A DNA stretch of 64,000 nucleotides from Lewinellaceae bacterium (GCA_016708875.1 JADJFA010000007.1:124001-188000), one strand, 5' to 3'. Shown: positions 19,543 through 28,930, counted from the first letter of the stretch. The notes: generated by a model not told the origin, from the letters alone. Numbers and translations are program-made.

Positions 19543-19613
19543 TATGGTGAACAAAAAAACGCTCGAGCGGATTCAGTTAAGGTTGGAGAATGGGAAGCCT
19601 TTGAGGAATTAAA
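19543..19613 (+). repeat. Degenerate duplicate of the fadN-type gene 3' end
   Basis: About 70 nt closely match 18656-18726, the end of the beta-oxidation gene. After correcting one extra A in a poly-A run, the segment encodes GEQKTLERIQLRLENGKPLRN and a stop; the functional gene reads GEQKTLERIQYMLENGKPLRN. The SH3 gene lies between the two copies. Confidence 0.8.
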
Positions 19614-19647
19614 ATCCTTACCTTTGAAATCTGAAAGATAAAAAATC

Positions 19648-19862
19648 ATGGAAGTACAAGCCAGTCCAAAACTCACCCCCTGCAGCTGGAACTGCTAAAA
19701 ATCTACTCGTTCAAACCAACGGAAGAAGAGTTGAAACAAATCAAAGAATTTCTCGCTAAGTTCTTTGCGCACCGTTTTACGGAGCATGTTGCAAAAGCCG
19801 CTGAAGCGCACGGCATTACTGACGACGACCTTGACAAATGGCTGAACGAACCTAACCAGTGA
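19648..19862 (+). CDS. Antitoxin of a PIN-family toxin-antitoxin pair (one frameshift as read)
   Basis: As read, ATG at 19648 meets a stop after 16 codons. Adding one C to the CCCCC run at 19676-19680 opens a 71-aa frame ending TGA at 19860-19862, next to the PIN gene. The restored protein contains LQLELLKIYSF, EEELKQIKEFLAKFFA and DDDLDKWLNEP, the pattern of small helical antitoxins that precede PIN toxins in Bacteroidota. It should neutralise the downstream toxin. Confidence 0.7.
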
Positions 19863-19863
19863 C

Positions 19864-20289
19864 ATGCGCATCGTACTGGATACCAATGTCTTTTTAGTCT
19901 CCGTGCTTCCGAGACACAAATACTGGTGGGTTTTTCAGGCTCTGCTTGACCGTGAGTACGATTTGCTGGTCAGCACAGACATCCTTACAGAATATCTGGA
20001 ACAGTGCACTTTAAGATATGGCCTGAACACTACTGAGGAAAGGTTGGATTTTTTACTGGATTTGCCCAATGTGGAATTAATCACGCCTTCATTTCATTGG
20101 CGCCTAATTCATGCAGACCCTGATGATGACAAGTTTGTGGATTGTGCCGTAGCTGGCAATTCTGATTTCATAATAACCAACGATGGGCATTTCAATATCC
20201 TGAAAGACGTCCCATTCCCAAAGGTGGCAACTTTGCGGATTGATGAATTTCAAGAGATTTTGGTGGAGCGTCGAAAATTTCGGACTTAA
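19864..20289 (+). CDS. PIN-domain toxin (COG1569-like)
   Basis: A 141-aa putative ribonuclease toxin. The first acidic residue lies in the N-terminal MRIVLDTNVFLVS. Further acidic positions are in the helical middle (STDILTEYLE) and at HADPDDDKFVDCAVAGNSDFIITND, the expected active-site pattern. It begins 2 bp after the antitoxin stop codon. Confidence 0.88.
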   Translation: MRIVLDTNVFLVSVLPRHKYWWVFQALLDREYDLLVSTDILTEYLEQCTLRYGLNTTEERLDFLLDLPNVELITPSFHWRLIHADPDDDKFVDCAVAGNSDFIITNDGHFNILKDVPFPKVATLRIDEFQEILVERRKFRT

Positions 20290-20355
20290 AAATATCCGGA
20301 AACGGATGTAAGTAAGAATACATGGCAGAACTTGCCCTTTCGTCAAACCAACTCC

Positions 20356-20925
20356 ATGACAAAATCCACAGCCGCCCTCATCTCCACCCTCGGCCACCCC
20401 TTCCTACTCCTCCCCCTGGTCCTGGCCTGGCTAACCATTTGGAAAGTCGGTTTTGAAGGTGCACAGCCCATCATTGCAGCAATCTCTATCTGCATCGTGA
20501 GCATGGTGGTGTTCTTGTATATCAGGAAAAAAAGAGGTCAAATTTCCAATTGGGATGTTTCAGTTCAGAGCCAGCGTTCAAGCAGTATTTATCGGCCAAT
20601 TTTACTACTGACAGGGGCAGCTGCGGCGGTCTTGTATTTTTTACGCCAACCCTTTGTAGGCGACACCTTGTTTTTTGGCTTGTTGATGCTGGTGTGTTAT
20701 GGGATCAATTCCCGGATTAAAATCTCGCAGCACACAGTCATGGCCTTCTATGTTAGTTTTCTGGTGCTTCCTGTCCATTTTTGGATTGGGCTTGGCTTGT
20801 TTGTTTTTGCTCCTTTCATCGGGTGGTCGCGCATAGTGCTGGGGCGGCATAAAAAAAATGAGGTACTGCTTGGAGCCATCGTGGGCACATTATTCGGGAT
20901 TTTGCATTGGTGGCTGTTTGAGTAG
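20356..20925 (+). CDS. PAP2-like integral membrane phosphatase, divergent
   Basis: A 189-aa membrane protein with six hydrophobic segments. The C-terminal half resembles PAP2 phosphatases: SQHTVMAF occupies the PSGH position, and GWSRIVLGRHKKNEVLLGAIVG matches SR-x5-H-x3-(D/E). The catalytic His in SRxxxxxH is kept, but the usual Asp is Glu. Substrates in the family are lipid or isoprenoid phosphates. The start at 20356 omits eight residues upstream that look non-coding. The next gene is a UbiA-like prenyltransferase, so the pair may act in isoprenoid lipid metabolism. Confidence 0.7.
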   Translation: MTKSTAALISTLGHPFLLLPLVLAWLTIWKVGFEGAQPIIAAISICIVSMVVFLYIRKKRGQISNWDVSVQSQRSSSIYRPILLLTGAAAAVLYFLRQPFVGDTLFFGLLMLVCYGINSRIKISQHTVMAFYVSFLVLPVHFWIGLGLFVFAPFIGWSRIVLGRHKKNEVLLGAIVGTLFGILHWWLFE

Positions 20926-20933
20926 TTTATTTT

Positions 20934-21008
20934 GAACCACAAAAGGCACAAAAGGACACAAAAGAGGCGTGACATAACTTTTGTGTCCTTTTGTGCCTTT
21001 TGTGGTTC
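20934..21008. repeat. Perfect inverted repeat (31-bp arms)
   Basis: Arms 20934-20964 and 20978-21008 are exact reverse complements around a 13-nt loop. The unit contains CACAAAAGGCACAAAAGGAC. It sits in the gap between the PAP2-like and UbiA-like genes and could act as a terminator or mRNA-end hairpin. Confidence 0.9.
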
Positions 21009-21025
21009 ATCCCCCCCCTGTTGCG

Positions 21026-21820
21026 ATGCCATTACTTCGTCCATTTTTTCAACTTTTTTGGGTGGCATGCTGTGCCGTAACCCTGTTAGCACAAACGCGC
21101 CTGCTGCTCGGTCTTCCGCTCACGCCAGACTTGCTTGACGGGTTTGTATTCTGTGGGACGGTGTTTGGTTACCATTGCACACATCCAAACACAGGTTATC
21201 GAATCCTGGCTTGGGGCATGGGTGTGATTGGTGGGCTTTGCTTTTTGATATTGTTTATGGCTTTGTCCCCAAGGACGGGAGAGCAGTTGATCTTCCTTGC
21301 GCCTGTTTTGTTTTGGTTGGCATATTATGGTTTTCAACGACCGGGCAATTCGGGCTTGAGGAGCCACCTTTTCGCCAAGCCGCTTACAGTTGCGCTTGCC
21401 TGGACTTGGGTGACGGTGGTATTGCCAACATCCCCTGTACAATGGGAGGAATTGCCATTTCTGTTCCTTGGAAGAGCGGCATTTATCTTCGCGCTGGCCT
21501 TGACTTACGACCTCAGCGATTTGGAATATGACCGGGATACTGGCCTCGACACTTTGGCAGGGAAGCTCGGCGCAAACATGTCTTTCCTCCTGATTTACTG
21601 GAGTTTATCCGTTGCCGGAGCCTGTGTTCTCGCTAATGCCTGTTTAAACGTTTACGACTTCCCCAAGGCAATTGGCTTGTTTGCCTCCCTGTTTTTCAGC
21701 GCATGGTGGCTTCGCTACTTATTGCAACAAGATGCTTGGAAACCCTGGCAGAAACCGCTCATTGACGGTTTGATGGTGTTGCAGTTTCTACTGGTCCTAT
21801 TATTTTCCACCTTATTTTAG
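21026..21820 (+). CDS. UbiA-like prenyltransferase family membrane protein
   Basis: A 264-aa protein with about eight membrane helices. The second Asp motif of UbiA enzymes is visible (YDLSDLEYDRDTGLDTLAGKLG, about 170-190). The first motif (NDxxDxxxD) is not recognisable in the N-terminal half, so catalytic competence is uncertain. ATG at 21026 is preferred because the upstream in-frame stretch is encoded by the inverted repeat. Its stop codon overlaps the convergent gene by 4 nt. Confidence 0.7.
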   Translation: MPLLRPFFQLFWVACCAVTLLAQTRLLLGLPLTPDLLDGFVFCGTVFGYHCTHPNTGYRILAWGMGVIGGLCFLILFMALSPRTGEQLIFLAPVLFWLAYYGFQRPGNSGLRSHLFAKPLTVALAWTWVTVVLPTSPVQWEELPFLFLGRAAFIFALALTYDLSDLEYDRDTGLDTLAGKLGANMSFLLIYWSLSVAGACVLANACLNVYDFPKAIGLFASLFFSAWWLRYLLQQDAWKPWQKPLIDGLMVLQFLLVLLFSTLF

Positions 21821-22371
21821 TTCCTTTTCTCGCTTAAAATAGACCAATTGTCCAACGCGAAACCCGCATCAAAATCGCCCTTGTCAATCGTGCCGTTTTC
21901 GTTGCTATCGTAATCGAACAGGATTTTCCAACGCCCGTTTTCAAACCGCTCCACCACGTGGAATTTGCCATAGGCGTCATAAGATTCCCCTTTCCCGTTG
22001 TCGCTGTGGTAATGGTAAATACCACGCTCGGAGGCAAATTTTGCACTGACAATGCGTTCTATAAATGTAAATCGGATTTGCGTTTTAAAGCCACGTTCCT
22101 TCCCTCGTTGAAATCCCGCCCGACTGTTCTCGGCATACTTTTCCAAGTCAAAAATATTACCAGGAATGCCGCCAGAAGCCCGGATAAAATCAGGGCTGTG
22201 CAGTCCGATATACTGTTCTGCATTGGCGGCGGCGTAGGCTTCCGAAAAAGGAATCCAGATGTCGCGGTTGATGGCTTCAAGCCGGGCAATGGTGCTGTCA
22301 GGGGTGGTTTGAGCGGCGGAGAATAGTGGGTAAACCAACAGGGCAAGCGAAAGGAGGGAAAGTTTTCTCAT
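21817..22371 (-). CDS. Secreted NTF2-like (DUF4440-type) protein
   Basis: A 184-aa exported protein. The start at 22371 gives a clean signal peptide (MRKLSLLSLALLVYPLFSAAQ); the longer frame upstream runs through a dispersed palindrome. The mature part resembles the SnoaL/NTF2 fold (an N-terminal helix with AYAAANAEQYIGLHSPDFIRA, then beta strands including GKFHVVERFENGRWKILFDYD). An EF-hand-like DSNENGTIDKGDF loop near the C-terminus may bind calcium. Function unknown. Confidence 0.65.
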   Translation of the reverse strand: MRKLSLLSLALLVYPLFSAAQTTPDSTIARLEAINRDIWIPFSEAYAAANAEQYIGLHSPDFIRASGGIPGNIFDLEKYAENSRAGFQRGKERGFKTQIRFTFIERIVSAKFASERGIYHYHSDNGKGESYDAYGKFHVVERFENGRWKILFDYDSNENGTIDKGDFDAGFALDNWSILSEKRN

Positions 22372-22405
22372 AGACCAGGAAATAAGAATCGTTAAGTTCC
22401 CAAGA

Positions 22406-22438
22406 AACTTCCCGAAAGTTCCAAACTTTCGGGAAGTT
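22406..22438. repeat. Dispersed palindrome, copy 2
   Basis: A 33-nt palindrome (AACTTCCCGAAAGTT / AACTTTCGGGAAGTT) lies 35 bp upstream of the secreted NTF2-like gene. It matches the copy at 2211-2243 at about 29 of 33 positions. Confidence 0.8.
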
Positions 22439-22500
22439 GTAATAATCAGCAAGTAAATTCCTACAAACATTTCCCTGAAAACTCCCGGCAACTGGATCGC

Positions 22501-23738
22501 CTACCCTTGCACATAATCTTTAAGATAAGCGAATTCCTCCGTCAAGGCCCCTTTTTCAGCAATCATGCCCCGACAAATGGCAGCACTTTCGCGGCCCTTC
22601 AAGAGTTCAGGTAAAATCCGCTCCAACAACTGGCGACCAAAAAACGCCGATGCATCGCGGGGCAGTTCAGAAGGCAGATTGTCAATCGTCATCATGTCCA
22701 CGCCGTTGGGCAAGTAGGGCGGTACTTCAGTACCGCTCACCGGGTCAAAACCGTACACAGGATCCGCTATTTTAGTGGCTCTTATGGTACTGGGCACAGA
22801 CGAAGCAGGCATCAGATCGCAAGTAATGTCGGCAATGACTTTTGGGCGAAAATCGGGTCGCTGCATGTCCTCCAAGGTAAAAAACATCGGGGCTTTTTTG
22901 TCGTAAAAAATTCCATTAATAAAGATGTCCGTCAAAGGCCAGAACCGGTTAAATGTACTGACGTATTCATCTCCATGCGCATAAAAATGGCTTTTATCAA
23001 AGGGTTTTCCGGCCCTATGTACTACATAATCCTAGGCTTTTAATTGCGTAAAAACAGCCGTATCGAATTGATTTTCAAGAAATTCCTGGGGCGACACCTG
23101 TTCAATTCCCATATCCCGCAAATTCTTGGCTGCGCCGGAAGAGACCCGTCCGCCTCCAGTCAGGACAATTCTGAGCGGTGGCAGTTGAAGCCGTTCGTAC
23201 ACTTCCAAAACCTCGGCATAATCATGGCTTTCACAAAGGCGTGGAAGTGAAAACGCGCCCGTGCGTTTGCCCCAGGTCCAAAGTCCGTTATGCGCACCTA
23301 CAATCCCTGCATAAAAACCAAAAGCGATCAGGCGTTCACCTTTTTCATCGGTCAGCACTTCGTAATCAATGAGCCGAATATTTTTCTCCAAAATGGCCAG
23401 CAAAAGTGGACGGTTATAAGCCTGTTTTTTGATGGTATGGGAAAAAAGAGGTAGGTTTTTCCGGGGATGAGTTTGTCAATAGGCACTTCTTTCACCCCCA
23501 ATAATATATCACAATCAGAAAGATCCTCTTGTAAATGAATTCCGTGTTTTACAAACTCTTCGTCTTTGAAACACCGGAGCGGCGAGGGCTCCACGACGAT
23601 TCGGACCGGCAATTCCACTTGGGCTTCGGCACACTGTTCAGGTGTGAGGGGAGAGCGGGCATCGGGCGGGGTTTTACCTTCGCGAATGATGCCGATTTTG
23701 ACTTTTAACTTTTGGCTGTTTACTGTTGAATCTGGCAC
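22501..23738 (-). pseudogene. Saccharopine/alanine dehydrogenase-like (LYS1 / AlaDH-PNT family), frameshift plus in-frame TAG
   Basis: Three segments form one frame of about 412 codons. The N-terminal segment (KIGIIREGKTPPDARSPLTPEQC) is typical of the alanine dehydrogenase/PNT fold. The middle has FGFYAGIVGAHNGLWTWGKRTG and a nucleotide-binding turn (IVLTGGGRVSSGAAKNL). The C-terminal part has MQRPDFRPKVIADITCDL and NLPSELPRDAS, typical of lysine-forming saccharopine dehydrogenases. One A is missing in the run at 23442-23447, a likely sequencing error. A TAG at 23032-23034 interrupts the frame inside KA-stop-DYVVHRAGKPFDKSHF. The start is a GTG. If functional, it would use NAD and an amino-acid substrate. 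Confidence 0.75.
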
Positions 23739-23879
23739 GCGTTTCCTGTTTTATTAAAAAATTGAACCGCGAAGGTAGGCCATTCGGTCAAAGGAATTTT
23801 GATGTGGGCGATGTAAAAACAAAGCAGCGGCACGGAAATCGTGCCGCCGCTTTGCATCAAGAAAATTTCATAAATAGGC

Positions 23880-26809
23880 TTACTGCACAACTAATTTTTG
23901 TGTCAAAACTTGTCCATCTACCTGTGCCCAGCGAACCAAGTACAAGCCTTTGGGCAAATCTTGGAGATTCAAACGAACGCTCGTTTCGCCTTCTGAGACC
24001 TGCACGGACCGAATTGTTTGTCCGGAAACCGAAACTATGCTGATCGAACCAGAAATGTTGTTTTCGGGCAGAATCACCTGCACATAATCGCTGGCCGGGT
24101 TGGGCGATATTGTGATGTTGACTGCTGAAGAAATAGCCGCGATTTCGTCGCGCTCTTCTCCTCCTGGCTCACCCAAGGCATTTGCATTGGCAACTTTCCA
24201 AGGCTCTTGGCCGAAAGGTAGATTGTGCGCGGAGAGGTACAAGTCTGATCCAGCAAGACGCATTTCAAGGAGATTGCAGCCGATTGGTCCTGTGCGGATA
24301 TCGCCAATGCGAACCGTTCCATCTTCCGTGCCGTTCGATTTCCAGAGTTCAATACCATTTTCAGCCGTATACGCGCCGAAGTATACATTATTACCGGCAG
24401 CTGTCATTCCGAGCTTAGAAAGTAGCGGTTCAGAATGTACGGGACCAAAGGATTTTATCGGTGTCGCGATGCCATTTACCAATATGCAAAGCTTGGCACT
24501 GGATTGATCTGGCACGGTTTGGAAGAAAAACAGATTGTTGCCTGTCGCTTCCAAATCGGAGGGCCCAACCACGGGGCCGCCTATAGATTCAACATCTGAC
24601 AAGTTAGCGTTGGTTTTGAAAATTTGACGCGTCCCGTTTTGCTCAGTCGTTAGCGCCGTAAAGTGCAGCACACCATTGAAATTAGTCAAGTCTTTAGGGA
24701 ATGAGCCTGCCAGAATCTTGTATTAAGTCGGATATTGGGGAGGCATCCGTGGCGTTGTCATTTGTTTTCCAAAGTTCGCGCCCACGGGTCGCATTGGCTG
24801 CGCTGAAATACAGGTGGTTGCCCACTACTGTAAGGTACTGCGGCTCGCCACCGACCATAAATATCTTGATGGTACTGACAGCACCGTTCACCATTTTACA
24901 AAGCATTGGGTCGTTTGCCGTTGAGTATTGCGTAAAGTACAGGGTACTTCCTTTTGCCACCAGATTATCGGCATGAATGATGTTCCCACCAGTTGCTGCA
25001 ACGCTTGTTCTGGCGGCGTTTACTTTGTAAATGCGGTCACCAAATCCATTATTATTTGTAGCCGTGAAATACAAGACTTTATTGACGTTGGTCAGATTAC
25101 CGATATTGCTCCACCCCACCCCTGCAACAATGTCAGAGATGCGTACCGGGACAGCATTAGGAGTGTTTTCCAATTTATAGAGCTCTCGGCCAGTGCCAGG
25201 CTCATACGCTACAAAAAACAGGGTTTTTGCTCCATTGGATGCTGTTACTACCAAAAAATCGGTTGGAGAGGAACCTTTGGCACCGGTATAAATATCTGCA
25301 CAGAGCATTGTGCCTGCCTCCGTGCCGTCGGTTTTCCAAAGTTCACGGCCTTTACTGTTCTCTTCTGCCGCGAAATAGGTGGTGTTGTCCATTTTGACGA
25401 AACCCGTGGGATTTGAATTTGCCTCCCGCAAGTTTCGCACCGTGGTGATTGTGGTCCCATCTGTGCTTCGCAGTTCGTTGCCATCTGTGCCCAGGCAGCC
25501 GAACATCACCTTGTTTGCATAACCGCACAAATTGGAAATATTCGAGCCGCCAGACCCTGGCGTGTAGTTTGCAACTATCACGGTTCCGGCCGCGGTACCA
25601 TCCGTTTTCCAAAGTTCGCGACCTTGGGCTGCGGTTGCCGCTGTAAAAAACAACTTGCTGTTGGCAGTCATAAAACCTTCGGGCATGGGATAATCGCCAT
25701 TCGGTATCAATGAAAAGGTTTTGAGCGGAACGGAAATGTTAGAGTTGGTAAGGACATACGACAATTTAGGGCCTGCCGCGAGTGCCTGCGTGAAACACAA
25801 TTTTGGGCCGAACGCTTTCAGGTTGCCCACATTGCTTGTGCCACCAATCTTGGTGGCGCCGTTGGGCACGGCACTATCCAGCCGGTAAAGTTCGTCGCCA
25901 GGCCCCTGAACCGAAGTACCCGCGATGAAAAACACGAAATTGTTTGGGTGCCATACGATTTGACGGAAATAGTTGCCGTTTGGAATCACGATGCTCGTCT
26001 GGCGGAGCATGTTTTGTGTGAAGGGGTTGTACTTCCAGATTTGGCAGCCATACGCGCTGCTATCATTAGCCGAAAAGTAGAGATTGATCCCGTCCGTACA
26101 CAGGTTTTCGGGGTTGCTACTGGTAAATTCATCTGCATTAAGGTCTCTGACCATTTTAGTGCCTGCTTCTGTACCGTCAGTCTGCCAAAGTTCTACCCAA
26201 GCAACTCCGTAAAACGCTGTAAAAAAAAGCGTGTTTCCTACTCCGAGAAGATTTCGAGGCCCAAAAGGCCAGGGGCTGGAGCCTTAATTTCTTTAGTTCC
26301 GATTTCAGTGCCGTCGGAAACAAATAGCCGGATGTCCTCTGCCAAACCAGTGGAAAGGTCTACGATAAAAAACAGCTCCCGTTGCAGGAAACAAGGTTTT
26401 TCGGTTCGCTGCCAAGCGGGCCCACGATGAGGTCTTCCACGATAACCGTACCTGCGGGCGTACCGTCGGTTTTCCAAAGTTCAGTACCACTTTGTGGGGT
26501 AGTGGCGGTAAAAAATACCGTTCCATTGACGTCACAAAAGTTTTCCGGCGTGGAATCTTCCTCTCCGGAAGCAATGTCCTTGACCATTTCTGTGCCGGCC
26601 TGGGTGCCGTCAGATTTCCAAAGTTCGCGGCCATGTATGCCGTCATCAGCATTAAAATAGACCAAATTATTGGCTTTAACGAGGCCATTGGGTGTACTGC
26701 TTCCTTCCGCTGTGTTTATGTTGCGGAGAAGCACGGGGTTTTGCGCAGCCACAAATAGAGCCAGGCTGCAAAAGAGGAGGGTGAAAAGGGTGGTTGATAC
26801 AGTTCTCAT
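23880..26809 (-). CDS. ELWxxDGT-repeat secreted protein with type IX sorting domain, paralog 1 (three frameshifts as read)
   Basis: About 976 codons. A signal peptide (FVAAQ) precedes many units built around the motif ELWKTDGTxAGT, each with FFTA-type strands, suggesting a beta-propeller. The C-terminal 80 residues form a type IX secretion sorting domain (ISPNPASDYVQVILPENNISG to KGLYLVRW and a final VLTQKLVVQ). Frame changes fall near 26378 and 26266 (one missing base each in C runs of the plus strand) and near 24706 (one extra base). With these repaired, the length is divisible by three. It is predicted to be exported and attached or released at the cell surface. It is similar to the proteins at 55921-58874 and 59043-61948. 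Confidence 0.85.
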
Positions 26810-27082
26810 AAGTTGTTTTTTGAAAAATGAAAGAATGGGCCTGAATGCGGGTTAGTTCTGTTACGTGAACAGTGGCAGTAAAAAATGAGAACAAAAGCGA
26901 GGCATCGTGAACCTTGAAGCTGGTTTGTGGGTTATCTTTGCAACCCGCTGAAGCGTTGTCATTTGGCATTGCGAAAGAGGTCATTATAGAAAAATCTGCC
27001 GTTGCCCTAAATAGGGTGATGGGTTGGAATAAAAAACCCGCCGTCGCCCTTGCCCTTCGGGCTGCGGGCTATGGCGGGTAAA
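26810..27082. other. Region between ELWxxDGT gene and tmRNA
   Basis: No ORF is supported. TATCTTTG at 26933-26940 matches a Bacteroidota -7 box on the plus strand and may drive tmRNA with a leader. A GC-rich hairpin at 27036-27079 (ACCCGCC...GGCGGGT) ends directly before tmRNA. Read on the minus strand, it is followed by six T, so it could terminate minus-strand transcription. Confidence 0.45.
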
Positions 27083-27484
27083 GGGGCTGCTTTGGTATTG
27101 ACGGGAAGGTGTAGTCGTTTCGTAAGCATGCAGGGGCATGGTCGGTTACCCCTTAAAAAACAACGACCAAAATGTAACTGGCGAATACCAGTACGCTATG
27201 GCTGCCTAATTCTAGCGAATTAGGACGCTTTTGTACCGTGTGAGGGCCACGCCCAGCGTCCCCCTCTTAGCTTCCGATTTCTGATAGGGGCCACCGTGCA
27301 TCAAACTTTTTTCAGGATAGTCTCACAGGATGCTCCGGATGCGCGATGAAACTCAGGGGATAAGGCGCAAATGTGTGGGTCACTGAACCAGTCTTGTGCT
27401 CGAAAACCTAAGCAGTGAATAAGCATGTAGAAGGCGTTGCGACGCTTTGTCCGGACGCGGGTTCGAGTCCCGCCAGCTCCACCA
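27083..27484 (+). ncRNA. ssrA: tmRNA (transfer-messenger RNA)
   Basis: The 5' end GGGGCTG pairs with CAGCTCC before the discriminator A and encoded CCA at 27482-27484, giving the 7-bp tRNA-like acceptor stem. The T arm reads GCGGGTTCGAGTCCCGC. An internal tag frame ends in codons for GEYQYAMAA followed by TAA at 27207-27209, the expected hydrophobic degradation signal. The exact resume codon is not clear from sequence. The length of 402 nt is normal. The RNA rescues stalled ribosomes. Its 3' end is the integration site of the element at 27485-46481; the tmRNA sequence is left intact. Confidence 0.95.
27466..27479 (+). other. Putative attL core within tmRNA tail
   Basis: AGTCCCGCCAGCTC spans the T arm and acceptor stem of tmRNA. 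An identical 14-mer occurs at 46468-46481. The tmRNA 3' end is a common target of tyrosine recombinases. Confidence 0.7.
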
Positions 27485-27490
27485 TCCATC

Positions 27491-27575
27491 GTTTCGGGTT
27501 AGTTTAGGTTAGGTTCGTATTGTTGATTATCAATGATTTAGCAATATCGAAAGCCTAAACTAACCCAAACGAAAC
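27491..27575. repeat. Inverted repeat at left end of the element
   Basis: GGTTAGTTTAGG with GTTTCG (27491-27508) faces its reverse complement at 27554-27575, enclosing TTGATTATCAA at 27523-27533. A related sequence (CCCCAAACGAAACTAACC) recurs at 29793-29810, at the end of the third element gene. Such inverted sites are plausible recombinase or excisionase binding sites. Confidence 0.6.
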
Positions 27576-27596
27576 CAACCGGACGAAAAAAATCTT

Positions 27597-27636
27597 ACAC
27601 CACTTTTTGCACCACCAACATTAAGGCTTACTTTTG
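27597..27636 (+). promoter_or_regulatory. Integrase promoter overlapping an end repeat
   Basis: ACACCACTTTTTGCACCACC occupies 27597-27616 and recurs near the right end at 46392-46410. Its TTTG (27606-27609) is followed by a 19-nt spacer and TACTTTTG (27629-27636), a full Bacteroidota promoter 40 bp before the integrase ATG. If the repeat is an arm-type recombinase site, integrase binding would block its own promoter. Confidence 0.65.
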
Positions 27637-27676
27637 TAGTGACGGTTAAACATTCACCAACTGCAAAAAGTGACCT

Positions 27677-28930
27677 ATGCGCAAACCTCGCTTTTCAGCG
27701 CAGCCGGACACCCGGTTCCCACATTTCCAGATTTACTTACAGTTCACCTACTCGAAAGGAAAGTTCCTTCGATACTATACAGGTGTGACCGTTCCCAAAG
27801 AGTTTTGGGAGAAAGACAAAGCACGGGCAAAGCCCGACCGCAAGTTTCCAGACTACGCCGAAATAAACGCTCAACTGAATCGGATTGAAACCGAAGCCGC
27901 CCAAATTGCGCTTCGCAGTCAGTACAACAAATCCGACCTCAACAATGAAGTTTTCAAAAACGAGCTGGATACTTTTTTGGGCAAAAAGGAAGTGGTAGAA
28001 AAAAGCCTGACCTTCCTACGCTACTTCTCAAAAGCTATTGAGGAAAGGAATGCCAACCCCAATTATGCCAAAAGCAGCATCAAAGTGTACGTTTCGACTT
28101 TCAACCATCTGAAAGCCTACGCCGAAGGGGTTTTGCGGCGCGAAATCACCTTTGCCGATTTTAACCACGTCTTTTTTAGCGATTTCTCCAACCACCTTTT
28201 TAGTAAGGGTTTTGGAAACAACTACGTCCACAAACTCACTTCCACCCTCAAAACCATTTTGAGGGAAGCCGACCGCCGCGAGGTAGCACCTGAATTGAAA
28301 ATAAAGGATGGTTGGTTGGTAGCCAAACGGGAAGAACCGCCCGCTATCTATTTGACCGAAGATGAACTTTCGCAACTGTTCAACCTTGACCTATCCGACA
28401 ATCCCCGCCTTTGCCGAGTACGAGACTTGTTTCTTATTGGCTGTCATACGGGGTTGCGATTCTCAGGTTTTACGATGCTGAAACCTGGCAACTTTAAAAG
28501 GACTGCCGACGGAAAGGAGTACATCGAAATGATGACCCAAAAAACAGGGGCAAAGGTCACGATCCCGGTAAAATCCGAAGTGCGGGAAATCCTGACCCGC
28601 TATGCCTACCAAATACCGAAGCCCATTTCCAACCAAAATTTCAATGAGTATTTGAAAGAGGTCGGCCGATTGGCAGGGCTGACAGAACCAACCATGCTAA
28701 CCCACTTCCGAAATGGAAAACGGATTGACCTAACCTGCCCCAAGTTTGAATTGATGACCACCCATACGGCGAGAAGGTCATTTGCCACCAACGCCTACAA
28801 AGCGGGCGTACCCGTGAAATACATTATGACCGTGACAGGCCACACCACTGAGCGAGAGTTTTACAAGTACGTCCGCATCCGACCCGACGAACACGCCTTA
28901 CTCGTTTCTGACAACCCATTTTTCAAGTAA
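27677..28930 (+). CDS. Tyrosine recombinase (site-specific integrase)
   Basis: A 417-aa integrase of the Bacteroidota type: an N-terminal arm-binding domain (about 1-85), a SAM-like core-binding domain (about 105-215) and a catalytic domain (about 225-415). Catalytic residues visible are R261 (TGLRFSGF), K293 (GAKVTIP), H363 and R366 (HTARRSF), H389 (TGHTT) and the nucleophile, probably Y398 (FYKYVR). It should integrate and excise the element at the tmRNA tail. The reading frame is intact. Confidence 0.94.
   Translation: MRKPRFSAQPDTRFPHFQIYLQFTYSKGKFLRYYTGVTVPKEFWEKDKARAKPDRKFPDYAEINAQLNRIETEAAQIALRSQYNKSDLNNEVFKNELDTFLGKKEVVEKSLTFLRYFSKAIEERNANPNYAKSSIKVYVSTFNHLKAYAEGVLRREITFADFNHVFFSDFSNHLFSKGFGNNYVHKLTSTLKTILREADRREVAPELKIKDGWLVAKREEPPAIYLTEDELSQLFNLDLSDNPRLCRVRDLFLIGCHTGLRFSGFTMLKPGNFKRTADGKEYIEMMTQKTGAKVTIPVKSEVREILTRYAYQIPKPISNQNFNEYLKEVGRLAGLTEPTMLTHFRNGKRIDLTCPKFELMTTHTARRSFATNAYKAGVPVKYIMTVTGHTTEREFYKYVRIRPDEHALLVSDNPFFK

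Noticed and set aside
2548..23034. TAG recoded as an amino acid in this organism
   Set aside because: TAG ends several intact genes at the expected place (for example the TonB receptor and TetR), so two internal TAGs are better explained as mutations or errors.
27301..27489. Minus-strand ORF of 62 codons
   Set aside because: It lies entirely across the tmRNA 3' half; the RNA's stem and tag evidence is far stronger.
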